Source: JALSHZ01 sp964614535 (GTDB lineage: Bacteria; Pseudomonadota; Gammaproteobacteria; UWMA-0217). Taken from it: a DNA stretch of 64,000 nucleotides. The notes beneath the pieces were generated by a model. That model was given only the letters and a program-made list of their open reading frames with translations, was not told the origin of the DNA and did no database searches. The DNA lies in assembly GCA_964614535.1 (NCBI GenBank), contig CAZTOZ010000076.1, positions 1 to 64,000 of the forward strand, given 5' to 3'. Below, one piece after another: positions 16,815 to 25,033 of the stretch. The stretch's first letter is position 1; each line of letters opens with the position of its first letter. The translations under genes were made by a program, and so were the position numbers.

Positions 16815-19079
16815 TCAGCCGGAATACCCATACCGATAGGCATGGCGGTGACTGTCGGGGCTCATGTTGTTGACCAGGCAACCGGTGATACCCACACCGG
16901 CGAGCCGCAGTCGCTTGACCGCAGATTTCATCTCATCGACCGTGACCTCGTCGGTTCGCACCACCATGATGCTGGCACCGGCCACACGCCCGATGATCGC
17001 CGACGTGGAGAGGCTGAGAATCGGGGGGGCATCGACGACGATGTGATCATAGGTATCGGAAAAGCCTTCGACGAGCTTGCGCAAGCCGACTTCGAGCATC
17101 GCATCGTTCGGCGGCTTGCCGGGCCCCCGTGGCATGATGTCGAGGCCGGGGATCGCCGTGGCCGTCACCGCCTCGGAAGGCCCAACCTCACCGGCCACGA
17201 CCGAGGTCAGGCCGATCTCGTTGGAGATACCGAAGTCGGCGTGCAAGCGACCCCTGAGAAAATCCCCATCGACGAGCAATACCCGCTTACCGGCCTCCGC
17301 CAGCAGAACGGCCAGGTTGGCGCTGACGAACGACTTGCCCATTTTCGGCAACGGGCCACAGATCATCAGCATCTTGTTGTGGGCATGTGCGAGGATGCCG
17401 CCGAGCATCGCTCGAAGGCCCCGCAGCGTCTCGACGGTGAAATCGGTCGGGTCCTCCATTGCCAGAACCCCTCCGCCAGCGGATTTTCGCGGTAACAGGT
17501 TGCGACCCACCGACGCCGGTTTTCCAACCCGGCTGGTGCTGAAGGGGATGTCCACGTACACCGGCACGCCAGAGAGTTTTTCCACGGCTTCGGCGCTTTG
17601 CAGCCGGCCGGAGAACGCCTCCCGGACAAACAGCCATGCCAAGTGCAGAAACAACGCCGACAGCACCGCCAGCGGCACGAGCAGCGCCGGTTTCGGCCAG
17701 ACCGGCTTGTCCGGCACGACGGCGGAGTCGATCAGCCGGACGCTTCCAAGAGAACTCGCCTCGACCACCTTGAGCGTCTGGAAGCGCTGCTCGAGCGAGG
17801 TATAGAGCTTGCCGCGCAGATCCACCTCACGCTCCAGACTGATCAACTCCTTGCTGACACCCGGCATGATGCTCACCTTCTGGCGCAGACCGGCCAGCAG
17901 CGAAGTCATCGAGGCAATCTCCTCCTCGAGCCTGACCAGCTCGGGGTAGGCCGGCGTATACTGTTTCGACAGCAGATCCTTCTTCATCTGCAGTATCCGC
18001 AGCTCCGCCTCGATCTCCGCGGTGCGAGTAACGGCCTGCCGCGACTCGGAGCTGAGATCGATGGAACGGTGGGCCTTCTGGTAGGCGGCCAACGCCTCCT
18101 CGGCCTCGGCCAGCTTCTTGCGCGCCTCGGGAAGACGGGTTTCGAGAAATGCCAATTCCTGCCGTGTCTCGCCGGACGACCAGGAGAGCCGCAGGTCACG
18201 GTAGGTGCGCACGATGCCGTTGAGTACCGACGCCAACCGCTCGGGGTCGTTGCCCTTGAGCACCAGCTCCATCATGTGCGTGCCCTTTTCACGGGCATTG
18301 ATCGTCAGCGCATGACGCAGTTGCTCGATGGCCGCCTCGCGGGCGTAACGGAACAGCTTGAAGCGGGTGCCTGGCTCGGCGTCGATGCGATCGACCAGCA
18401 GCGAGAACCCCGGCTCCGTACCAACCGAGAACGGCACGAAAAGACCGACTTGTCCCCGTTCGATCAGCGTCTCCCCTTCGAGTTCGAGACGATAGGCCGT
18501 GGATCCCAGCGCAACCAGTGTCAGCGGCCTGCCATACAGGCGTTCCGGCACCTCCAGATACGAAACCTCCAGCGACGCCTCTCCCCAGGCATAGCCACTG
18601 TCGGGAAACCACTGGCGCAGCTTCCCGGCCACCACGGGAAAACGGGAGAGCGCCCGCCCGAGCAACGGCAACCGCTCCGGAACGGCTTCGATGGTGAGGC
18701 CCTGGGCATCGACCACGGTACCGAGCACCGCGCGGGAGCCCAGCACCTTCGACTCCTCCTTGGCCAACGGCACGGTCGAGAAGACATTGCTCTCCTTTTC
18801 CAGCAGCTTGTCCATGAAGCCGCTGTCGTTCTCTATCCGTAACAATGCGGAGGTCTCGTACACCCGTTCGGCCGACATCAGCCAGATGCCGGTGAGCGCA
18901 GAGGCCAGCAGGGCCGTGACCAACAGGCGGGAGGCATTCCGGCGTACCAGCTGAAGATAGGTCTTGGTGTCACTGCTCGGCGGGACGACGGCGGCGCCAG
19001 CACGACCGGCATCGGCAACGGCCGCCGAAGGCGGGACCGGATAATATTCCATCAAGTTATTGTTCTGTGTGTTTTTCAT
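16815..19079 (-). CDS. Polysaccharide co-polymerase with tyrosine autokinase domain (Wzc-like BY-kinase)
   Basis: Product of 754 residues from ATG at 19079. Residues 1-50 are cytoplasmic; about 51-70 form transmembrane helix 1; a long periplasmic domain with coiled coil (ARKKLAEAEEALAAYQKA) is followed by PDKPVWPKPALLV and a second helix near 490-510. The C-terminal kinase domain has Walker A GPLPKMGKS, Walker A' VLLVDGDFLRG, Walker B HIVVDAPP, and a C-terminal tyrosine cluster (Tyr748, Tyr750, Tyr752), the autophosphorylation sites of BY-kinases. It controls chain length and export. It is the first gene of the minus-strand operon. No Wza exporter or Wzb phosphatase gene is nearby. Confidence 0.95.
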   Translation of the reverse strand: MKNTQNNNLMEYYPVPPSAAVADAGRAGAAVVPPSSDTKTYLQLVRRNASRLLVTALLASALTGIWLMSAERVYETSALLRIENDSGFMDKLLEKESNVFSTVPLAKEESKVLGSRAVLGTVVDAQGLTIEAVPERLPLLGRALSRFPVVAGKLRQWFPDSGYAWGEASLEVSYLEVPERLYGRPLTLVALGSTAYRLELEGETLIERGQVGLFVPFSVGTEPGFSLLVDRIDAEPGTRFKLFRYAREAAIEQLRHALTINAREKGTHMMELVLKGNDPERLASVLNGIVRTYRDLRLSWSSGETRQELAFLETRLPEARKKLAEAEEALAAYQKAHRSIDLSSESRQAVTRTAEIEAELRILQMKKDLLSKQYTPAYPELVRLEEEIASMTSLLAGLRQKVSIMPGVSKELISLEREVDLRGKLYTSLEQRFQTLKVVEASSLGSVRLIDSAVVPDKPVWPKPALLVPLAVLSALFLHLAWLFVREAFSGRLQSAEAVEKLSGVPVYVDIPFSTSRVGKPASVGRNLLPRKSAGGGVLAMEDPTDFTVETLRGLRAMLGGILAHAHNKMLMICGPLPKMGKSFVSANLAVLLAEAGKRVLLVDGDFLRGRLHADFGISNEIGLTSVVAGEVGPSEAVTATAIPGLDIMPRGPGKPPNDAMLEVGLRKLVEGFSDTYDHIVVDAPPILSLSTSAIIGRVAGASIMVVRTDEVTVDEMKSAVKRLRLAGVGITGCLVNNMSPDSHRHAYRYGYSG

Positions 19080-19253
19080 AACCCCAATCGATTCTCCAAG
19101 GCTGTTACCGGTCGACGACGATCCTCCCCCAATCGTCCACCCGCGGGTGGGGTGTCTCTCACCCGCTGTTATTCCGGGACGACGTCGATACCGCCCTGCC
19201 CGCTGGGTCGCGGGTTCGCGTCCACTGGCGTCGATGACGGCACCGGCCGTCCC

Positions 19254-19278
19254 GGCTGCGGGCTGCGGGCTGCGGGCG
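19254..19278. repeat. Short tandem repeat, 7-bp unit
   Basis: The unit GGCTGCG is repeated three full times, followed by a partial copy (GGCG), in the gene-free leader region of the exopolysaccharide operon. It is directly visible in the sequence. Repeats of this kind can vary in copy number by slippage. Any effect on expression of the downstream operon is speculative. Confidence 0.8.
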
Positions 19279-19608
19279 TTCGACACCGCAGCACCGAAAG
19301 ACCTCCTCCACTGGCGACCAAGGGAGCACGCATCGGCGGCGCCAACAGCACCGGCAGAGCCCAAAAAACATGCAGTCCGGCCCCTGACAGTTCCGACGCC
19401 TGAGACGACTTCGTACCGACCCCCAATGCAACGCCTCGAACGATTCTGCCGTCGAGCGCCCCGACTCCCCGGCCCGATCCGGCCATCCGCGATGAGCACG
19501 CCACCGGTCCGTCGGACCGTTGCAAATCACGCCGATGGAGCAGTCCCCTTCGCTTCGTGGTTTCGTCAACTGTGACCCAGGCTGCAACACGAAGTTCAAT
19601 TGTTTCCA

Positions 19609-19637
19609 TCAATATTCACAAAACCGGTGATTGCCAA
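19609..19637 (-). promoter_or_regulatory. Candidate sigma-70 promoter for exopolysaccharide operon
   Basis: On the minus strand TTGGCA (19637-19632) and TATTGA (19614-19609) are separated by exactly 17 bp, in locally AT-rich DNA. They match the -35 (TTGACA) and -10 (TATAAT) consensus at 5/6 and 4/6. Transcription would begin near 19602 and leave a leader of about 520 nt before the co-polymerase start at 19079. No other promoter-like pair as good was noticed, but this is a visual match only. Confidence 0.4.
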
Positions 19638-19734
19638 CACGCCAGATGATTGTTAAACTATGTTTCTTGGCGAAGGGTGCCGAATCTCATCCTCCGGGAG
19701 ACCCAAGCAGATCCCGTGCCAAAGCGTGTTTTTC

Positions 19735-19752
19735 ATCACATTTTTTTGTGAT
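19735..19752. repeat. Palindrome ATCACA-N6-TGTGAT
   Basis: Perfect 6-base arms surround six thymines. Read as DNA it resembles CRP/FNR-family half-sites in inverted order (TCACA...TGTGA rather than TGTGA...TCACA). Read as RNA it would be a small hairpin. It lies about 310 bp before the SulP gene and about 100 bp upstream of the candidate exopolysaccharide promoter. Function unknown. Confidence 0.4.
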
Positions 19753-20065
19753 TGTGGCCCCCAGTGCCACCTTCGCCCCGCCCCCCCAAACACCGAATCC
19801 GGACAAGACACCTCGACAACGCACGGTTCGTCGGAAAAAGATTGCAGTCTGTCCAGCGGGCACGCCGGCCCGTCTGTAACCGCGGCATCGGGCCATGCGT
19901 TCAGCGATCCAATGAATGACGCGACCCGCCTGCAGCGCTCTCTGTTGCTCTCTTCCTTCCCAGCCACTATCATCCGCGCCCCACCCGTTCACCCCACCCA
20001 GAGCGGCCATTCACCAGCCCCATCCGAACCGTTTGCCGCGGCGGGATGCCGAGACAGAGCCCTCC

Positions 20066-21544
20066 ATGATCACTTCCCTCCGACAAGACTGGTTCTCCAA
20101 CATCCGTGGCGACATCCTCGCCGGCACCGTGGTGGCGCTGGCACTGATTCCCGAGGCCATCGCCTTCTCGGTGATCGCCGGGGTGGACCCCAAGGTGGGG
20201 CTCTACGCTTCGTTCAGCATCGCCGTCATCACGGCGTTCGCCGGCGGCCGGCCCGCCATGATCTCAGCGGCGACGGCGGCGATGGCGCTGCTGATGGTGA
20301 CGCTGGTCAAAACCCACGGGCTGGAGTATCTGCTGGCGGCAACGGTGCTGACGGGCGTTCTGCAGATCATCGCCGGCTATCTGCGGCTGGGCTCGCTGAT
20401 GCGATTCGTCTCGTCGTCGGTGGTCACCGGCTTCGTCAATGCGCTGGCGATTCTGATCTTCATGGCGCAACTGCCGGAGCTGACCGGCGTCGGCTGGCCT
20501 GTCTATGCGATGACCGCCGCCGGGCTGGGAATCATCTATCTCTTCCCGTTGCTGACCCGCAGCGTGCCGTCTCCCCTGGTGAACATCGTCGTACTGACGA
20601 TCGTGGCGATGGCGCTGGATCTGGACATCCGCACCGTCGGCGATCTCGGCGAACTGCCAGACACGCTGCCGGCCTTTCTGATTCCCGACGTGCCGCTGAA
20701 CCTGGAGACCCTGCGGATCATCCTGCCCTACTCACTGTCGATGGCCGTCGTCGGGCTGCTGGAGTCTTTGATGACGGCGACGATCATCGATGACCTCACC
20801 GACACGCCGTCCGACAAGAATCGCGAGTGCAAGGGCCAGGGGCTGGCCAACGTCGCCACCGGCTTCATCGGCGGCATGGCCGGCTGCGCCATGATCGGCC
20901 AGTCGATCATCAACGTGAAATCGGGCGGGCGCACACGGCTTTCCACCCTCACCGCCGGTCTCTTTCTGCTGATACTGGTGGTGTTTCTCGACGACTGGGT
21001 CTCGCGGATTCCGATGGCCGCACTGGTGGCGGTGATGATCATGGTATCGATCGGCACGTTCAGCTGGCGCTCCATCGTGAAGATGCGCAGCAACCCCCGC
21101 AGCTCCAGCATCGTCATGCTGGCCACCGTGGTCGTGGTGGTGGCCACCCACAACCTCGCCTTCGGCGTATTCGTCGGCGTGCTGTTGAGCGCGCTGTTCT
21201 TCGCCCACCGCGTCAGTCACTATATGTATGTGGACTCGACACTCGAACCGGACGGAATGAAGCGCCGCTACGCGGTGCACGGTCAGGTCTTCTTCGCCTC
21301 GGCCGACAAGTTCATCGCCGCGTTCGATCTGAAGGAGGCATTGACTCACGTCGTCATCGACCTGACCCATGCCCACTTCTGGGACATCACCGCCGTGGCC
21401 GCGCTGGACAAGGTGGTGATCAAGTTCCGCCGCGAAGGCACCGACGTGGAGATCATCGGTCTGAACGAAGCCAGTCAGACGATCATCGACCGTTTCGGCG
21501 TCCACGACAAACCCGAGGCGGCGGACACGCTGCTGGAACACTGA
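20066..21544 (+). CDS. SulP family inorganic anion transporter with STAS domain
   Basis: Product of 492 residues. The start is the ATG at 20066 (MITSLRQDW), because the upstream extension to 19916 has non-protein-like composition. The N-terminal motif DILAGTVVALALIPEAIAFSVIAGVDPKVGLYASF is the SulP signature, followed by about 10-12 further membrane helices. A C-terminal STAS domain (about residues 410-492) contains VVIDLTHAHFWDITAVAALDKVV. SulP members carry sulfate, bicarbonate or other anions, often with sodium or protons. The gene is followed after 12 bp by a double UspA gene and then an antiporter gene, which is a recurrent SulP-Usp arrangement. Substrate unknown; bicarbonate or sulfate are the main options. 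Confidence 0.93.
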   Translation: MITSLRQDWFSNIRGDILAGTVVALALIPEAIAFSVIAGVDPKVGLYASFSIAVITAFAGGRPAMISAATAAMALLMVTLVKTHGLEYLLAATVLTGVLQIIAGYLRLGSLMRFVSSSVVTGFVNALAILIFMAQLPELTGVGWPVYAMTAAGLGIIYLFPLLTRSVPSPLVNIVVLTIVAMALDLDIRTVGDLGELPDTLPAFLIPDVPLNLETLRIILPYSLSMAVVGLLESLMTATIIDDLTDTPSDKNRECKGQGLANVATGFIGGMAGCAMIGQSIINVKSGGRTRLSTLTAGLFLLILVVFLDDWVSRIPMAALVAVMIMVSIGTFSWRSIVKMRSNPRSSSIVMLATVVVVVATHNLAFGVFVGVLLSALFFAHRVSHYMYVDSTLEPDGMKRRYAVHGQVFFASADKFIAAFDLKEALTHVVIDLTHAHFWDITAVAALDKVVIKFRREGTDVEIIGLNEASQTIIDRFGVHDKPEAADTLLEH

Positions 21545-21556
21545 CCGGAAACCGAG

Positions 21557-22387
21557 ATGGACAAAGTCATCGCCTGCATCGACGGCACCACCGTCACCCC
21601 CGCCGTCTGCGACTACGCCGCCTGGGCCGCCCGGCGCCTGGAGACGCCGTTGCTGCTGCTCCACGTGCTCGACAAATCATCGTTTCCAACCCAGCCGAAC
21701 CTCTCCGGCAACATCGGGCTCGGCAGCCGCGAGGCGCTGCTCGAAGAGCTGTCGGCGCTGGACGAGAAACGCGCCCGGCTGGCGTTGGAACAGGGCCGGC
21801 TGATGCTGGAGGCCGCCCGGGACCGTGCCATTGCCGACGGCGTCGAGGCGCCACAGACGATGCAGCGCCACGGCGACCTGATCGGCACGCTACTCGATCT
21901 GGAGGCACAAACCCGTCTCTGGGTGCTCGGCAAGCACGACGAGAACCTCGCCGAACATCTGGGCAGCCGGCTCGAGTCCGCCGTGCGCGCGTTGCACCGC
22001 CCGATCCTCGTCACCTCGGTGGACTTCACCGAGCCCAAGCGCATCATGATCGCCTACGACGGCAGCGCCACGACGAAGAAGGGCATCGAGATGGTCGCTG
22101 CAAGCCCGCTGTTTCGCGGCGTCGAATGCCATCTCGTCATGGTGGGCGGCAATCGCGGCAGTCTCGACCGGGCACGACGCACGCTCGCCGACGCCGGCTT
22201 CGACGTCACCGCCAGCCTGCTGTCGGGCGAAGTGGAACCGGTACTCTGTGACTATCGCCGCGACCACGCCATCGACATGATCGTCATGGGCGCCTACGGC
22301 CATTCGGTGATCCGCCGTTTTCTGGTCGGCAGCACGACGACGAACATGATCCGCAATGCCCGCGTACCCGTGCTACTGTTGCGGTAA
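21557..22387 (+). CDS. Universal stress protein with two UspA domains
   Basis: Product of 276 residues made of tandem UspA domains, about 1-145 and 155-276. The second domain has the intact ATP-binding signature: MIAYDGSATTKKGIE at its start and MGAYGHSVIRRFLVGSTTTN matching Gx2Gx9GS. In the first domain the corresponding end (WVLGKHDENLAEHLGS) is partly degenerate. It begins 12 bp after the SulP stop and is very likely co-transcribed. Usp proteins paired with ion transporters are thought to gate or sense energy state through bound ATP; that role here is inference. Confidence 0.93.
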   Translation: MDKVIACIDGTTVTPAVCDYAAWAARRLETPLLLLHVLDKSSFPTQPNLSGNIGLGSREALLEELSALDEKRARLALEQGRLMLEAARDRAIADGVEAPQTMQRHGDLIGTLLDLEAQTRLWVLGKHDENLAEHLGSRLESAVRALHRPILVTSVDFTEPKRIMIAYDGSATTKKGIEMVAASPLFRGVECHLVMVGGNRGSLDRARRTLADAGFDVTASLLSGEVEPVLCDYRRDHAIDMIVMGAYGHSVIRRFLVGSTTTNMIRNARVPVLLLR

Positions 22388-22410
22388 CGCCACCATCCCC
22401 ACCCACCGCC

Positions 22411-23598
22411 GTGGAAGCCCAAAGCTTTTTTCTCTCCCTCTTGCTGATTCTGGTCACGGCCAGGCTGCTGGCGGAGATCGCCGTCCGCCTCGGCGCGCCG
22501 GCGGTCATCGGCGAACTGAGCGCCGGCATTCTCCTCGGTCCCAGCCTGCTCGGCTGGCTGGCACCGGACGAGGTGATCAGGCTGCTGGCCGAAGTCGGTA
22601 TTCTGCTGCTGCTGTTCGAGGTCGGGCTGGAGACCGACATGCGCAAGCTGATGCGCACCGGACGCGCATCGTCGGCGGTGGCGCTGGGCGGCTTCGTCTT
22701 TCCGTTCCTGCTCGGCTACCTGCTGGCGTCACAGCTGTTCGGGCTCTCCACGCTGGTGTCGATGTTCATCGGCGGCGCGTTGACGGCGACCAGCATCGGC
22801 ATCACCGTCCGCGTGCTCAGCGACCTGCACCAGCGTCACAGCCGCGAGGGCCAGATCGTCCTCGGCGCCGCGGTGCTCGACGACGTACTCGGCGTCGTGC
22901 TGCTGGCATTGCTCTACGAATTTTCCGTCGGCGGGGGGATCACACTGGGCAATATCGGCCGGGTACTGATGTTCATCACGCTGTTCTTTCTTCTCGCCCC
23001 CATCGCCGCCCGGCTGATTTCCCTGCTGATCAAGCGATTCGACGACGTTACCGAGACACCGGGGCTGATCCCGACGGCAATGGTGTCGCTGGTGCTGTTG
23101 TTCGCCTGGTTGGCCCATGCCATGGGGGCACCGGAGCTGCTCGGCGGATTCGCCGCCGGTCTGGCGCTGTCGCGGCGCTTCTTCCTGCCGTTCGGCATCG
23201 CGCTGCACACCGATCCCCGCTTCTCCGAACGGATCGAGAACGAGATGCGGCCGATCATCCAGCTGTTCACGCCGATCTTCTTCGTCATGGTCGGGCTGTC
23301 GCTTGACCTCAGGGCGATCGACTGGGGCTCGGCCTTCATCTGGAGCTTCTCACTGCTGTTCCTGCTGGTGGCCGTCATCGGCAAGTTCGCCGGCGCGGCC
23401 TTCACCCGGGAGCCGCTGAAACGCAAGATCATCATTGGCGTCGCCATGGTGCCCCGCGGGGAGGTGGGACTGATCTTCGCCGAACTGGGCCGCACCAGCG
23501 GTATCTTCGACAACGAAGTCTATGCCGGCATGATCATCGTCATTGCCCTGACCACGTTGCTGCCACCGTTCCTGCTGAAGTGGCTCTATCGCGGCTAG
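22411..23598 (+). CDS. Cation:proton antiporter, CPA2 (KefB/NapA-like) family
   Basis: Product of 395 residues starting at GTG 22411, 23 bp after the Usp gene. It is composed almost wholly of 12-13 hydrophobic helices. Family motifs: ARLLAEIAVRLGAPAVIGELSAGILLGPSLLGWL at the N-terminus, the helix LLLLFEVGLETDM, AAVLDDVLGVVLLALL with the paired-Asp type ion-binding motif of electrogenic CPA2 exchangers, and AMVPRGEVGLIFAELG. There is no C-terminal TrkA-N/RCK domain, so it resembles NapA-type sodium/proton antiporters rather than full KefB/C. It forms an apparent three-gene ion-homeostasis operon with SulP and Usp. Confidence 0.92.
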   Translation: MEAQSFFLSLLLILVTARLLAEIAVRLGAPAVIGELSAGILLGPSLLGWLAPDEVIRLLAEVGILLLLFEVGLETDMRKLMRTGRASSAVALGGFVFPFLLGYLLASQLFGLSTLVSMFIGGALTATSIGITVRVLSDLHQRHSREGQIVLGAAVLDDVLGVVLLALLYEFSVGGGITLGNIGRVLMFITLFFLLAPIAARLISLLIKRFDDVTETPGLIPTAMVSLVLLFAWLAHAMGAPELLGGFAAGLALSRRFFLPFGIALHTDPRFSERIENEMRPIIQLFTPIFFVMVGLSLDLRAIDWGSAFIWSFSLLFLLVAVIGKFAGAAFTREPLKRKIIIGVAMVPRGEVGLIFAELGRTSGIFDNEVYAGMIIVIALTTLLPPFLLKWLYRG

Positions 23599-23668
23599 CC
23601 CGGATATCTCCCATGGGCGCCACGATGCCCTGCCGGGGCCTCGTCCAGCGGCCGTCGCGGGGAAAGCG

Positions 23669-24673
23669 CTAGCGCTGCTGGCACATCCACTGCCAGGCGG
23701 TGTCGATGATCTGGTCGAGCGCGGTGAAACTCGGCTGCCAGCCCAGCACCTCTTTCGCCCTCGCGGCCGACCCCACCAGCGCCGGCGGATCCCCCGGGCG
23801 CCGCGGTGAAACCCGATAGTCGATCGGCGCCCCCGTCACCCGGCGGCAGACATCGATCACCTCGAACACCGAGAAACCGTTGCCGTTCCCCAGGTTGTAG
23901 GCCTCGGCACCGAGCGGCTCGCCATCGCAGAGGCGCTCCATCGCGGCCAAATGGGCCGCGCACAGATCCTCCACATGGATGTAGTCGCGCACACAACTGC
24001 CATCGGGGGTATCGAAATCGTCACCGAAGACCGCCAATGTGGTGTCGGCCGGCTCGCCGCCGTCGAGCACCCGCGCGGCCTCCTGCAACACCAGCGGAAT
24101 CAGATGGGTCTCTGGATCGTGCCGCTCCCCCAGTTCCCCTTCGGCATCGCAGCCGGCCGCATTGAAGTAGCGCAGCGAAACACTGTTCAGGCCACAGGCG
24201 CTGGCGTAGTCGGCCAGCACCTGCTCGATCATCAGCTTGCTCCGCCCATAGGGGTTGATCGGGCGCTGCGGCGCCTGCTCGGTGATCGGAATCTCATCCG
24301 GAACGCCATAGGTGGCACAGGTGGAGGAGAACACCAGCTTGTCCACCCCGTGATCCAGCATGGTGTGGATCAGGTTGAGCGCGCCCTGCACATTGTTGTG
24401 GTAGTAGAGGCGGGGATGTTGCATCGACTCGCCAACATAGGCGAGCGCCGCAAAATGCATCACCACATCGATGGAATGCTCGGTGAACAGGCGATCCAGC
24501 GCCGCGGCATCGAGCAGATCGGCGACCACCAGCAGGCCTTCCGGCACCGCATCGGCAAACCCGCGGGAGAGATTATCGATAACGACGACACGATGCCCCG
24601 CGCCGCGCAATGCCTTGACCATGTGCGAGCCGATGTAACCCGCGCCCCCGGTCACCAGTACCGTCCTGTTCAT
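23669..24673 (-). CDS. galE: UDP-glucose 4-epimerase
   Basis: Product of 334 residues. The NAD-binding motif VTGGAGYIGSHM lies at residues 7-18, FSSTCATYG at 115-123, and the catalytic Tyr142/Lys146 pair in NPYGRSK. SLRYFNAAGCD, DYIHVEDLCAAHL and YNLGNGNGFSV are typical GalE blocks. It interconverts UDP-glucose and UDP-galactose (possibly also the N-acetyl forms), supplying precursors for surface polysaccharides. It is a single minus-strand gene converging on the antiporter gene and diverging from the hydrogenase operon. Confidence 0.95.
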   Translation of the reverse strand: MNRTVLVTGGAGYIGSHMVKALRGAGHRVVVIDNLSRGFADAVPEGLLVVADLLDAAALDRLFTEHSIDVVMHFAALAYVGESMQHPRLYYHNNVQGALNLIHTMLDHGVDKLVFSSTCATYGVPDEIPITEQAPQRPINPYGRSKLMIEQVLADYASACGLNSVSLRYFNAAGCDAEGELGERHDPETHLIPLVLQEAARVLDGGEPADTTLAVFGDDFDTPDGSCVRDYIHVEDLCAAHLAAMERLCDGEPLGAEAYNLGNGNGFSVFEVIDVCRRVTGAPIDYRVSPRRPGDPPALVGSAARAKEVLGWQPSFTALDQIIDTAWQWMCQQR

Positions 24674-25033
24674 CCCTAGTCCTCAATGGTAGAAAATTGG
24701 TAGCTCGCGGCGGCATACGTGACAATCGATCGGCCTCGTCCCGGATCGCCTCCTCCCAGCCGGGTGTCGAGGAATGCGGATTCCCGACACCTGTCTGATC
24801 GGACAACGTCAGCCGCCAGAGGTTCGGCCGGCGACAGCCATGACCACCGGCCCATCACCCTCCCGTACCACAACGCCCATGTCGCCAGACGAGACAGCCC
24901 AGGATGGATGGGAAACAAACCGCCTGGCCGTTCACCTGACCCACCCCGATGCTGTATGGCTGAATCGATCGGGGCCCCCTATACTTTCCCCAGGGGCAAC
25001 GCCCCGGACATCGGGCGACCGTCACGACGAACC
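24674..25033. other. Divergent intergenic region between galE and hydrogenase operon
   Basis: About 360 bp with no gene. It should hold the promoters for galE (minus) and hydBGDA (plus). A TATACT hexamer at 24980-24985 could be a -10 element for the hydrogenase operon, but no good -35 lies 16-18 bp upstream. I saw neither a clear FNR box (TTGAT-N4-ATCAA) nor a sigma-54 -24/-12 element. The open frame that extends hydB upstream through this region is treated as non-coding. Confidence 0.5.

Larger units (their letters stand above)
19080..20065. other. Long gene-free region between the exopolysaccharide operon and SulP gene
   Basis: No reading frame here has the composition or motifs of a real protein, although several open frames of 60-170 codons exist because of the high GC content. 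The left part would be the roughly 520-nt leader of the minus-strand operon if the candidate promoter near 19609-19637 is right. The right part (about 19600-19760) is AT-richer than its surroundings and contains the palindrome at 19735-19752. I searched the leader for an ops/JUMPstart element (GGCGGTAG type) on the transcribed strand and did not find one. Confidence 0.6.

Noticed and set aside
17598..18842. 414-codon plus-strand frame
   Set aside because: It is antisense to the co-polymerase/kinase gene; no motifs are present.
19080..19600. ops/JUMPstart element before the polysaccharide operon
   Set aside because: The closest sequence on the transcribed strand (CCGGTAACAG near 19105) lacks the conserved GGCGGTAG core.
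19169..19612. 147-codon minus-strand frame upstream of the co-polymerase gene
   Set aside because: No ribosome site, no recognisable domain, and repeat-derived composition.
24674..25033. Extended N-terminus of hydB from the upstream frame
   Set aside because: The extension has non-protein-like composition and the family N-terminus starts at MDQPLFLPR (25034).
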